From Permianibacter fluminis (GTDB lineage Bacteria; Pseudomonadota; Gammaproteobacteria; Enterobacterales; Permianibacteraceae): 64,000 bases of DNA. The stretch spans positions 2,418,001-2,482,000 of the forward strand of contig NZ_JABMEG010000001.1 of assembly GCF_013179735.1 (NCBI RefSeq), given 5' to 3'. A program made the position numbers and the translations under genes. The notes below the pieces were generated by a model that was not told the DNA's origin, ran no database searches, and saw only the letters and a list, made by a program, of their open reading frames with translations. Each line of letters starts with the position of its first letter. Within the stretch, counting starts at the first letter, position 1. Positions 38,917 through 47,813 of this stretch are shown piece after piece.

Positions 38917-38998
38917 CTGCGATGCGGTGCATGTCCTGCCTTGCTGTCGCTTCCACGCCTTCCTCATTGCAGCCGCCGCGCTGCGCCATTCTGGCGCA

Positions 38999-39012
38999 TG
39001 AATACGTATGTA
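38999..39012. promoter_or_regulatory. LacI-type operator candidate, malQ
   Basis: TGAATACGTATGTA matches 12 of 14 positions of the palindrome TGAATACGTATTCA, including the central CG typical of LacI-family operators. It lies 226 bp before the malQ start. Confidence 0.6.
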
Positions 39013-39238
39013 AATTGTCCCGGCCGGTTGTTCCGCCGGACCGGAAAATGCGACAAATGCAGCCTGAATTCCGATGGCTCCGGCCATCGCCCGATCTGTC
39101 GTAGCCGACCCTGGCTGTGACGGCATCGAACGGATGATTTCCAGAGACTGGGTGAGGTTGCGCCGCAGCGGTATTCGCGGCGACGGCACCCGGTTTTCAG
39201 TGCCTGGCTTGGCCACGCGGTAAGGACCTGCATTTACC

Positions 39239-41299
39239 ATGACGAATTCTGTCGAGCACGCGCTCGATTCGCGGATTTCCCCGCAATATGCCGATGCCTG
39301 GGGCCAACCCCGCGCCGTCGCGGCGACGACATTGTCAGCGCTGGCTCGCGCGCTGGCCTCCGTTTCGGCTGGCGATGAACACAGCGTGCGCGTGCATCGC
39401 ATCAGCAGTGGTCCGGTTGAGCTGCAGCTACCGGCAGGATTTGATCGCTGGCGCTTGCAACTGGACCCAGCCGCGATTGCAGCGGGCGATGTCGCGATCG
39501 ACGTGGCAGAACAACAGGGGCTTATCCGTGCCGGCCGCTTGTCATTGCCCATTCCGCTCGGCTATCACCAGCTGACCGTGAATGGCCCTGCCGGCGCGCA
39601 AACCATTCGCCTGATCGGCGTGCCGGATCAATGCTTTCTGCCCGCGTCGGTGGCTGCCGGTGAGCGCTGCTGGGGATTGGCGCTGCAGCTCTATACCTTG
39701 CGCTCAGCGCGCAACTGGGGCATCGGTGATTTTTCGGATTTGCTGACCCTGATTGGTCGTGCCGGGGCGTACGGCGTTGATGTCATCGGCCTAAATCCGC
39801 TGCATGCGCTGTATCCTGCCAATGCTCTGCACATCAGTCCTTATAGCCCGAGTCATCGGGAGTTTCTGAACTGGCTCTATATCGATGTCGAAGCCATTCC
39901 GGAACTGGCTACTTGCACCGCGGCGCAGGCGCTGATCAATCACGACAGCTTTGCCCAAGCCAAAGCCGCCGCACGCGCCACCGACAGCGTGGATTACGCT
40001 GCCGTTGCCGCGTTGAAACGGCCGGTGCTGGAAGCCTTGTTTCACTATTTCATCACCGCAGCCGTGCCGGCCCGTCAGCAGGCGTTTGCCGATTATGTGA
40101 GGCAGGCCGGTGCCGATTTACAACGCCATGCCCTGTTCGATGCCGTGCAGGAACATTTGCTGAAAACCTGCCAGCAGATCTTGCCGTGGCAGCAATGGCC
40201 TGCCGAATACCAGGACCCTGCAGGTCCCGTTGCCCAGCAATTTGCCGCCACCAATGCTGGAAGTCTGCAGTTTTTCTGCTGGTTGCAGTGGCTGGCGGAA
40301 GCGCAGCTGGATGCTGTGCAGGTCGAATGTCGCCGGCTTGGCATGCGCATCGGCTTGTATCGTGATTTGGCCGTTGGTGCTGACCGTGGTGGCAGCGAGA
40401 TCTGGAGTTCGCCGGATTTGTTCTGTCAGGACATTTCGGTCGGTGCACCGCCCGATGCCGTGGCCGTGCAGGGGCAGAACTGGGGCTTGCCGCCGCTGCA
40501 CCCGGATGCGCTGCGCAATGACGGCTATCGGCGTTTTGCCGCGATGTTGCGTGCCAACATGCGGCACTGCGGCGCGCTGCGGATTGACCATGTCATGGCC
40601 CTGTTCCGGCTGTGGTGGATTCCGCCGGGTGGCAGCGGCACGGATGGCGCTTATGTCCATTATCGACTGGCGGACATGGCCGGCATCGTCGCGCTGGAAA
40701 GTCAGCGCCAGCGCTGCATGATTATCGGAGAAGATCTCGGTACCGTACCGGAGGAAATTCGCCAGCTGATGGCCGAAAACCAGATGCTGTCCTATCGCAT
40801 CCTGATGTTCGAACAACATCCGGATCGGTTGAAGTCACCGGCGGAATATCCGCAGCATGCCTTGGCTTCCATCAGCACCCATGACATGCCGACCTTGCCC
40901 GGTTTCTGGGAATGCGAAGACATCAAACTGCGGGAGCGGCTCGGTCTGTATGATTCGCCAGAGCAGGTTCGGCATCAGTACGAGCAACGCCACAGCGACA
41001 AGCAAAAGTTGCTGAAAGCGCTGGCGGAGCAGGGTTTTTATCCGGCGCAAGCCGAACCACCGGCGTTTGATGAGCCACTGCAGCGCGCTGCCCATATCTA
41101 TCTGGCGCGCAGCAAGGCCGCCATCATGATGTGTCAGCCGGAAGACTGGATCGGCGAGCGTCATCAGGTGAATCTGCCGGGCACTAGCGATGAGCATGCC
41201 AATTGGCAGCGCAAGTTGGCGGTGCCGATCGAGCAGCTGTTCGAACGGCCGATGCTGCGTGAGTTGTGCCTGGCCATCAGTGCGGCACGGCGGAGCTGA
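39239..41299 (+). CDS. malQ: 4-alpha-glucanotransferase (amylomaltase)
   Basis: A 686-residue GH77 enzyme. Motifs are NWGIGDFSDLLTLI, DVIGLNPLHALYP, ISPYSPSHREFLN, nucleophile Asp in LRIDHVMALFRLWWIP, acid/base Glu in IIGEDLGTVPEE, and STHDMPTLPGFW. It transfers glucan segments between maltodextrins in the cytoplasm and releases glucose for Glk. The N-terminal 150 residues are the extra beta domain of the longer bacterial MalQ form. GTAAGGA precedes the start. Confidence 0.95.
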   Translation: MTNSVEHALDSRISPQYADAWGQPRAVAATTLSALARALASVSAGDEHSVRVHRISSGPVELQLPAGFDRWRLQLDPAAIAAGDVAIDVAEQQGLIRAGRLSLPIPLGYHQLTVNGPAGAQTIRLIGVPDQCFLPASVAAGERCWGLALQLYTLRSARNWGIGDFSDLLTLIGRAGAYGVDVIGLNPLHALYPANALHISPYSPSHREFLNWLYIDVEAIPELATCTAAQALINHDSFAQAKAAARATDSVDYAAVAALKRPVLEALFHYFITAAVPARQQAFADYVRQAGADLQRHALFDAVQEHLLKTCQQILPWQQWPAEYQDPAGPVAQQFAATNAGSLQFFCWLQWLAEAQLDAVQVECRRLGMRIGLYRDLAVGADRGGSEIWSSPDLFCQDISVGAPPDAVAVQGQNWGLPPLHPDALRNDGYRRFAAMLRANMRHCGALRIDHVMALFRLWWIPPGGSGTDGAYVHYRLADMAGIVALESQRQRCMIIGEDLGTVPEEIRQLMAENQMLSYRILMFEQHPDRLKSPAEYPQHALASISTHDMPTLPGFWECEDIKLRERLGLYDSPEQVRHQYEQRHSDKQKLLKALAEQGFYPAQAEPPAFDEPLQRAAHIYLARSKAAIMMCQPEDWIGERHQVNLPGTSDEHANWQRKLAVPIEQLFERPMLRELCLAISAARRS

Positions 41300-41381
41300 T
41301 AAAGGCCTGCATTGTTCTTTTTCGAGTTGTTCTGTTTCGCGTTGTCCTGCACCAATGCAGCTGAGATGCTGAACCAGAAAA

Positions 41382-41411
41382 AAAAGACCCCGGCAGTGGC
41401 CGGGGTCTTTT
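41382..41411. terminator. Bidirectional terminator between malQ and sugar porter
   Basis: A 13-bp perfect stem (AAAAGACCCCGGC and complement) with loop AGTG, flanked by A and T runs, lies between the convergent malQ and sugar-porter genes and would serve both. Confidence 0.9.
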
Positions 41412-41449
41412 GCTTTGGGCGGTCCGTTTTTGCGGACCCAGATTTCGTC

Positions 41450-42904
41450 TCAGACGCTGGCTGCCGCCGCAGCAGTTTTGTCCGCTGCATTTTTCGGCTG
41501 CCAGAGCTCCTGAATTTGCTCGAGCGAACGGCCTTTGGTTTCCGGCACATAGTAGTAGACAAAGACGGCCGCCAGCACACTCATGCCGCCATACACGTAA
41601 TACGCAAAGCCGTGATGGAACACGTCATTCAATGCGGTGCTACCGTCCAGCAGCTTGAACGACCACGACACGATCAGGTTGGCAATCCACTGCACTGCCA
41701 CAGCCAGACTCATGGCCCGGCCTTTGATGGCATTCGGGAACATCTCGGCCAGCATGACCCAGACGATAGGGCCCCACGACAAGGCAAAACCGGCGATGTA
41801 AACAATCACCATGATGAGCGACAGCCAGCCCAGCTGATTGGCATGGAACAGCGCGCCGAGTGCCAGCATCGAAATTGCCATGATGCCGGCGCCGAGGATC
41901 AGCAGCGGCTTGCGGCCCCAGCGATCAACGGTAAACATCGCGACCAGCGTAAACACGGCATTGGCGACGCCGATGATGACGGTTTGCCACAGCGCGGCAT
42001 TGGCTGACGCGCCCATGTTCTGGAACATCTGCGGTGCGTAGTACAGCACGGCGTTGATACCGACGGTTTGCTGGAAGATGGACAGCATTAGGCCCACCAG
42101 CACAACGGTGCCGCCGAACGCGAACAACTTTCCGGACTGCACGGTCAGGCTGTTGCCGATCTCCTTGATGACAACGCTGGCTTCAGCGTCACTGGTCAGG
42201 CGGCGCAAAACGGCGTGGGCTTCGGCGTCACGGTTTTTCATCACCAGCCAGCGCGGGCTTTCCGGGACAAAGAACAAAAGCACAAAAAACAGGGCGGATG
42301 GAATGGCTTCCGAGGCAAACATCCAGCGCCAGCCGGTGCTGTGCAGATAGGCTTCATCACCTTGCGCGGCAATCAGCCAGTTGACGAAATACACCAGCAC
42401 AATACCGCCGACAATGGCGAGCTGCTGATAGGTGACCATGCGGCCGCGTTCCGCGGGTGGCGAAATTTCAGCGATATAAAGCGGTGACAGCATCGACGCG
42501 ATGCCGATGCCGACGCCGCCAATGATGCGGAACAGGTTGAATGCCCACAGGGCATCCGGGCCGGCGCTGGTAAACAGGCCGAGCGCGAGTTCCGGCCAGG
42601 CCGAACCTACCGAGCTGATCAAAAACGCCAACGCCGCCAGCATCAATCCACGTCGCCGACCAAACCGATCGCCGATCCAGCCGGCCACCAAGCCACCGAG
42701 CACACAACCCCACAGTGCGCTGGCGATGGTGAAGCCGGACAGGCTCAGGCGCGCCGTTTCATCGAGCTGGCGCGGGTTGATGAAATTGGCATCGATGGCG
42801 CTGATCGCGCCGGAAATGACTGCTGTGTCATAACCAAACAGCAGACCGCCCAGTGTGGCGATCAGCGTCAGGCTCATGACCAGCGACTTGTTGTGAGTGG
42901 ACAT
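41450..42904 (-). CDS. MFS sugar porter (XylE/GLUT-like)
   Basis: A 484-residue inner-membrane protein with about 12 helices. I start it at MSTHNKSLVM (GGAGG 6 bp upstream); the longer frame has no such site. Sugar-porter signatures are LLFGYDTAVISG, GDRFGRRRGL, PESPRWLV, QQTVGINAVLYYAP, DRWGRKPLL and the terminal PETKGRSLEQI. It probably imports glucose or another hexose by proton symport. It follows the GH13 alpha-glucosidase gene on the same strand (187 bp) and likely shares its promoter. Confidence 0.92.
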   Translation of the reverse strand: MSTHNKSLVMSLTLIATLGGLLFGYDTAVISGAISAIDANFINPRQLDETARLSLSGFTIASALWGCVLGGLVAGWIGDRFGRRRGLMLAALAFLISSVGSAWPELALGLFTSAGPDALWAFNLFRIIGGVGIGIASMLSPLYIAEISPPAERGRMVTYQQLAIVGGIVLVYFVNWLIAAQGDEAYLHSTGWRWMFASEAIPSALFFVLLFFVPESPRWLVMKNRDAEAHAVLRRLTSDAEASVVIKEIGNSLTVQSGKLFAFGGTVVLVGLMLSIFQQTVGINAVLYYAPQMFQNMGASANAALWQTVIIGVANAVFTLVAMFTVDRWGRKPLLILGAGIMAISMLALGALFHANQLGWLSLIMVIVYIAGFALSWGPIVWVMLAEMFPNAIKGRAMSLAVAVQWIANLIVSWSFKLLDGSTALNDVFHHGFAYYVYGGMSVLAAVFVYYYVPETKGRSLEQIQELWQPKNAADKTAAAAASV

Positions 42905-43091
42905 CAGTTCCCTCCGTTTTGCATAACGGTTATTGAGTGGTGTTTTTAACAGTTCTATTTGCGCTGTCCAGCTCTTGCCGATTTGCTTGTGTTGGCGCAA
43001 TGGTAATGGATCGGTTGCCGTGTCCGTTGTTGATGGTTGCTTGGCTTTTCATTGGCGTATGGCTACGCAGCCTGCTCACCTTCAGCGAATG

Positions 43092-44708
43092 TCAGCGAAT
43101 GTCAGCGAAAAACACGCCATACCCCGGCAACTGCAGATGACCGTTGTCCAGCTTGCCGGCCAGCAAACCGTGTTCGGTCCGGGCAGTCACGTTGCCGAGT
43201 GCCGGCAACGGCAGGTCGACCGCGTTGTCGCAAAGATTGAACGCGACCAGCATGCGGCGTCCGTCGTGTTCACGCAAGAACGCCAGCACCGGCTCCGGGG
43301 TATCAATAAACCGGATACTGCCCCATTTCAGGCAAGGCTGTTGCTGACGCCAGCGCATGAAGCGGCGAAAACCATTCAGTGGCGAGTTGGCATCGGATTC
43401 CTGATGCGACACTGCCAGTTGCAAATGTTCAGGCGGCACCGGCAACCAGGCTTTGCCGCTGCTGAAACCGGCGTCGGTCCGATCCTGCCAGGGCATCGGC
43501 GTGCGACAGCCATCGCGGCCTTTGAAATTGGGCCAGAAGGCGATGCCGTAGGGATCTTGCAGCGCCTCAAATGGCAGTGTTGCTTCCGGCAGCGCCAATT
43601 CTTCACCTTGGTACACGCAGACTGAACCGCGCAGCGAACAGACCAGCGCCGTCAGTTGATTGGCAAGATGGGCTGGCGGGTGGGCGCCGCCCCACCGGCT
43701 GATCACGCGCTCGACATCGTGATTGGAGATGGACCAGCAGGGCCAGCCTTCGGTCAATTTCGCCTCCAGGTTCTCGACCGTTTCGCGAATGTACTGGGCG
43801 GTAAAGTCGTGGGTCAGCAATTCAAAGCTGTAGCCCATGTGCAGGCGACCGGGCAGGGTGTATTCGGCCATGGTCGCCAGCGAATCTTCAGATGAGATTT
43901 CCCCCATGCCGACCACGCCGGGATACTGATCCAGCAGCGCCCGCAGCTGCTCCAGAAACGCCAGATTTTCCGGCTGGGTGTTGTTGTAGTAGTGATACTG
44001 GAATGCGTACGGATTGTCCGGACTGAAACCGCGACCGGTTCGCAGCGCTTTCGGTTTGGCCGGATTGTTGCGCAGCTTGGCGTCGTGATAGCAAAAGTTG
44101 ATTGCATCGAGCCGGAAGCCATCGACGCCGCGATCGAGCCAGAACTTGACGTTGGCCAGTGCTGCGGCCCGCACCTCGGGATTGTGGAAATTCAGATCCG
44201 GTTGCGCTGACAGAAAATTGTGCAGGTAATACTGGCCACGGCGTGCTTCCCAGCGCCAGGCAATGCCGCCAAAAATCGACAGCCAGTTATTCGGTGGCGA
44301 GCCGTCTTCATTGGCGTCGGCCCAGACGTACCAGTCAGCTTTGGGATTGTCACGGCTCTCGCGGCTTTCCTTGAACCAGTCATGCTCGGCCGAGGTGTGG
44401 CTGAGCACCTGATCGATCATCACTTTGAGACCGAGCTGGTGTGCCTTGGCGAGCAAGCGATCGAAATCCGCCAGCGAGCCGAACATGGGATCGACGGCTC
44501 GGTAATCGGCAATGTCGTAGCCAAAATCCGCCATTGGGGATTTGAAAAAGGGCGAGATCCACAGGCAGTCGACACCGAGGCTGGCGACGTAATCGAGCCG
44601 CTCAATGATGCCGGGCAAATCGCCAATGCCATCGCCATTGGTATCAAGAAAGCTGCGCGGATAAATCTGGTAGGTGACAGCGCCGCGCCACCAAGGGGCC
44701 TTGCTCAT
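43092..44708 (-). CDS. GH13 alpha-glucosidase (subfamily 23-like)
   Basis: A 538-residue enzyme without signal peptide. Motifs are WWRGAVTYQIYPRSF, DTNGDGIGDLPGI, DQVLSHTS, nucleophile D201 in DGFRLDAINF, acid/base E270 in VVGMGEISS, and SISNHDVER. The residue numbers closely follow those of the Halomonas-type exo-alpha-glucosidase. It would split maltose and maltodextrins in the cytoplasm. Two copies of a 10-bp unit lie at the stop codon region (about 43082-43106). An operator-like palindrome lies 98 bp upstream of the start. Confidence 0.93.
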   Translation of the reverse strand: MSKAPWWRGAVTYQIYPRSFLDTNGDGIGDLPGIIERLDYVASLGVDCLWISPFFKSPMADFGYDIADYRAVDPMFGSLADFDRLLAKAHQLGLKVMIDQVLSHTSAEHDWFKESRESRDNPKADWYVWADANEDGSPPNNWLSIFGGIAWRWEARRGQYYLHNFLSAQPDLNFHNPEVRAAALANVKFWLDRGVDGFRLDAINFCYHDAKLRNNPAKPKALRTGRGFSPDNPYAFQYHYYNNTQPENLAFLEQLRALLDQYPGVVGMGEISSEDSLATMAEYTLPGRLHMGYSFELLTHDFTAQYIRETVENLEAKLTEGWPCWSISNHDVERVISRWGGAHPPAHLANQLTALVCSLRGSVCVYQGEELALPEATLPFEALQDPYGIAFWPNFKGRDGCRTPMPWQDRTDAGFSSGKAWLPVPPEHLQLAVSHQESDANSPLNGFRRFMRWRQQQPCLKWGSIRFIDTPEPVLAFLREHDGRRMLVAFNLCDNAVDLPLPALGNVTARTEHGLLAGKLDNGHLQLPGYGVFFADIR

Positions 44709-45314
44709 TGCCGATCCCGTTGTGCTTCGTGCTTTGACGGCAACCGTCGATGCACTGTTTTGGTGATCCGCAGCTTAAGCTGAGAGTGCGGTCAAACTGG
44801 CTGTTGCGCATACGTATTCATGGCGGCAAGCCCACGAGCAGGCCGCTGGCCCGGGTTAGGGTTGCGCTCAGTGAACGTGCGCAACGAACGATTCCGGTAT
44901 CAGCGTGACGAGAAGGCGGGGTGCAGCAAATTCGCTGTTTTTTCTCGGAAACGGCGCGGATTGCCGGGTGAGCTCGAGCATTGTCATGACGGTTTATGTT
45001 GGCGGCGTCCGATGCGCAGTGTGGGCACCGGACGCTGCCAGAACAGTCAGGTCTGACCTTTGGCGGATGGGGCGACCGTTGCCGAGACCATGGTCCGGGC
45101 TTACCGTTTTGGTGCACATGGCTGTACCGGTGGCAGGTGCAGTCAAGAGGCAGGTCATAAGGAAATTTGCGGCCATGCGAGCCGCTCGTGTGTCGTTGCT
45201 GGCGAATGCTTGGCGGTAGTTGATTTCGGTGCTGACAGAGCCTGCACAAGCATGGACATTGTCTGCGGATCGCCGGCTTTGCTGTGATCGAATTTATTTA
45301 CGTGGTGCTTCCGC
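44709..45314 (+). other. Divergent GH13/GH133 intergenic region
   Basis: A 606-bp region between divergent genes. Reading frames on both strands (for example 44820-45056 and 44818-45249) have no family-like sequence, so I see no gene. It holds the operator-like palindrome at 44807-44820 and presumably promoters for both directions. Nothing else is recognisable. Confidence 0.6.
44807..44820. promoter_or_regulatory. LacI-type operator candidate, GH13/GH133 divergence
   Basis: CGCATACGTATTCA matches 12 of 14 positions of TGAATACGTATTCA and has a perfect right half-site. It lies 98 bp upstream of the leftward GH13 gene and could act on both divergent operons. Confidence 0.6.
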
Positions 45315-47813
45315 ATGGTGTTAAAAAATTCCGGTTGTTGTCGCCGGGTCCTCGCCGGTTTGCTTCTGCTCACGCTGAGCAGGAACGGCGTCGCTGTGGG
45401 GGCTGATCGGCAACAATCCCTTGCTGATGACGTGCCGGCCACGACGGCCGATCCGGCAGGTTTCTTTCCGGATGAAAACCACTTTTTTGACACGATAGCG
45501 ATTCCCGTGTCGGGCCATCAGCAGGCGCAGTATGTGCTCGGCGACAATCTCGCCGGCTATTACGAGGGCTATACCCATGCGTTCCGGCGCGGGGTTGGCT
45601 ACCAAATGCAGGACCGCACGCTGTTTCACGGCCACGCGTCGTTCGTCAACGGCGTCTTGCTGGACCGGACGCGTGACGCGGAACGCGATGTCGTGCTGCC
45701 ATTCGGTCATCGTGCCGAATACGCGGGCACTACGGAATCCCTGTTGCTGCATCGCAAGCAGCATGCGCTGTCATTGCGAATCACCCGTTCTGCGCCGGCA
45801 TTGCTGGGGTGCATGCCGTTATGGGATTTGTCGGGTGCCGACTATGTGCTGGAGCAACAGGATGAGGTCCTGCTGTTGCTGCCAAAACATCAGCCGGATG
45901 GCGCACTGGCAAGCTCAGGCATGAATGCCATTCCGACGGTGATCGCACTGTCCGCGTCATCACCGTTTCGGGTCGAACCGGATTGGAAGGCATCGACCTC
46001 AACGCGACAGATCCTGTCGCTGGATCAGGCGTCGCTGGCACCTCGAATGGTCAGCACCGAGCCGGTCACGCAATTCACTGTGCATGTCGCTTTCGGCTTC
46101 AGCCGGGAGGAGGCCGTGCAAAAAGCGCGGGCGCTGGCGCAAGCGGATTCCTGGCGCGCCGAGCTGGGGTCGGTGTATCGGGATTTGACGCGCAGTCAAT
46201 TGTGGACCTCTGACGCCGAATACAACCGCGCACTGGTGTGGGCCAAAGCCAGCGCCAGTGCCTTCGTGGTCGAGCAGTTTGGTCATGGCATCTGGGCCGG
46301 TCTGCCTTGGTTTCGCGACAATTGGGGCCGCGATACGTTTATCGCCTTGCCGGGCACCCTGCTGGTGGCGGGTCGCTTTGATGAAGCCAAGGCGGTGCTG
46401 GACAATTTTGCCCGGTTGCAGTTGCGCGGCGATCTGAGCGAACCGAATTACGGCCGCATTCCGAACCGGGTTGCGGCCGGTCAGCCAGCGATTTACAACA
46501 CGGTTGACGGCACACCCTGGTTGATTCGCGAAGCGCTGGAATACGCCCGCTACAGTGGCGATGAAGCGTTTGCCGAAACCATGCTGCCGCTGATCCGCGA
46601 CTATGTGAAAGGCGTGGAGGCGCACTGGCTCGATGGCAACGGCTTGCTGCAGCATGACGATGCCGATACTTGGATGGATGCCCGCATTGCCAATCAGCAG
46701 GCCTGGTCGCCGCGCGGCAACCGTGCGGTAGAAATTCAGGCGCTGTGGTTTACCGCGCTGGAAGCGGGCGCAACGCTGGCACGGCGGGCCGGCTTGGCGG
46801 ACGAAGCCGCGCGCTACGCTGCCATGGCGGCGCGCGTGCAACAGCAGTTTCCGCGGTTGTTTTGGGACGGCGAGCGCATGGCCGATCGCGTACGGCCGGA
46901 TGACAGTCGTGATCTGAGCTTGCGCCCGAATCAGTTGTTGCTGGTGTCCATTCCGGATTCTGCGTTCATTCCTGAACCGATGCAGGCGCGCGTGATCCGA
47001 AACGCGGTATCCGGCCTGCTGTATCCCTACGGCATTGCCTCGCTCGACCCGCAGCATGCCAATTTCCATCCGCGCCATGAAAATCCGGCGTTTCATCACA
47101 AGGACGCGGCCTACCACAACGGCACGATTTGGGGCTGGAATGCAGGGTTTACGGTGACGGCGCTGAACAAATTTGGCTATCAGGATCTCGCCTGGCAACT
47201 GAGCCGGAATTTGACCGATCAGATTCTGTACCTTGGCACGCGCGGCAGCATGAGCGAGTTGCTCGATGCCGTGCCCGATGCCGCCGGCAAGCTGCACCCT
47301 TCCGGCACCTATGCCCAGTCCTGGAGCGTTGCTGAATTTGCTCGCAATGGTTATCAGGACTACCTCGGTTTTCGACCGGACTTGCTGAACGGTGTGCTGG
47401 CGTTTGTGCCTGCACTGCCGACGTCGTGGCAATCGCTTGCGGCGCGCTTGCCGTTTGGTCGCGACGAGTCGGTAACCGTGCGGGTGGAACAATCCGCAGC
47501 CGATCAGCGTTGGCGGTTTTATCCTGCGGCAAAATCGGACCGCCTGCTGCGTCTGGATTTACTGGCGACGGACCGTAGCCGGCAACGCGTCGAGTTCAGC
47601 TTGACAGGCCAGCCGCGGCAACTCGATTGGGATGGCAAGATCGCAAGCCTTGATGGTGAGCCGGTGATGACGACGCCGATCATGGCCAGTCAGGCCGACA
47701 TTCTGGGGGAACTGAAAATGGCAACGCCGCGCGGCTATGAGCCAAAACAGTTTCCCGTACTGCGCGGCAAAGATGTCTTGCAACAGCTTATTCTCAAAGG
47801 AAAACAACCATGA
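45315..47813 (+). CDS. Exported amylo-alpha-1,6-glucosidase (GH133-like debrancher)
   Basis: An 832-residue protein with an N-terminal signal peptide (MVLKNSGCCRRVLAGLLLLTL). The N-terminal half is a beta domain (FFDTIAIPVSG..., LGDNLAGYYEGYTHAFRRG); the C-terminal half is an alpha/alpha six-hairpin barrel with GLPWFRDNWGRDTFIALPG, ADTWMDARI, and HNGTIWGWNAGF, the debranching-enzyme pattern. It is predicted to remove 1,6-linked glucose from dextrins in the periplasm; most GH133 enzymes are cytoplasmic, so export is notable. Its stop overlaps the GH31 start (ATGA). Confidence 0.85.
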   Translation: MVLKNSGCCRRVLAGLLLLTLSRNGVAVGADRQQSLADDVPATTADPAGFFPDENHFFDTIAIPVSGHQQAQYVLGDNLAGYYEGYTHAFRRGVGYQMQDRTLFHGHASFVNGVLLDRTRDAERDVVLPFGHRAEYAGTTESLLLHRKQHALSLRITRSAPALLGCMPLWDLSGADYVLEQQDEVLLLLPKHQPDGALASSGMNAIPTVIALSASSPFRVEPDWKASTSTRQILSLDQASLAPRMVSTEPVTQFTVHVAFGFSREEAVQKARALAQADSWRAELGSVYRDLTRSQLWTSDAEYNRALVWAKASASAFVVEQFGHGIWAGLPWFRDNWGRDTFIALPGTLLVAGRFDEAKAVLDNFARLQLRGDLSEPNYGRIPNRVAAGQPAIYNTVDGTPWLIREALEYARYSGDEAFAETMLPLIRDYVKGVEAHWLDGNGLLQHDDADTWMDARIANQQAWSPRGNRAVEIQALWFTALEAGATLARRAGLADEAARYAAMAARVQQQFPRLFWDGERMADRVRPDDSRDLSLRPNQLLLVSIPDSAFIPEPMQARVIRNAVSGLLYPYGIASLDPQHANFHPRHENPAFHHKDAAYHNGTIWGWNAGFTVTALNKFGYQDLAWQLSRNLTDQILYLGTRGSMSELLDAVPDAAGKLHPSGTYAQSWSVAEFARNGYQDYLGFRPDLLNGVLAFVPALPTSWQSLAARLPFGRDESVTVRVEQSAADQRWRFYPAAKSDRLLRLDLLATDRSRQRVEFSLTGQPRQLDWDGKIASLDGEPVMTTPIMASQADILGELKMATPRGYEPKQFPVLRGKDVLQQLILKGKQP

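Larger units (their letters stand above)
38785..39238 (+). other. Intergenic region upstream of malQ
   Basis: This 454-bp gap contains a degenerate 16-bp tandem repeat (38853-38916) and one operator-like palindrome (38999-39012). Reading frames here have no family-like features and poor starts; I see no gene. The gap suggests malQ has its own promoter, separate from glgX. Confidence 0.6.

Noticed and set aside
38875-39120. 81-residue frame in the glgX-malQ gap
   Set aside because: Cys/Arg-rich, no Shine-Dalgarno, and overlaps the repeat and operator.
44818-45249. Open frames on both strands in the GH13/GH133 gap
   Set aside because: Neither translation has plausible composition or a ribosome site.
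45999-47492. 497-residue minus-strand open frame
   Set aside because: Antisense of the GH133-like gene; no recognisable domain.
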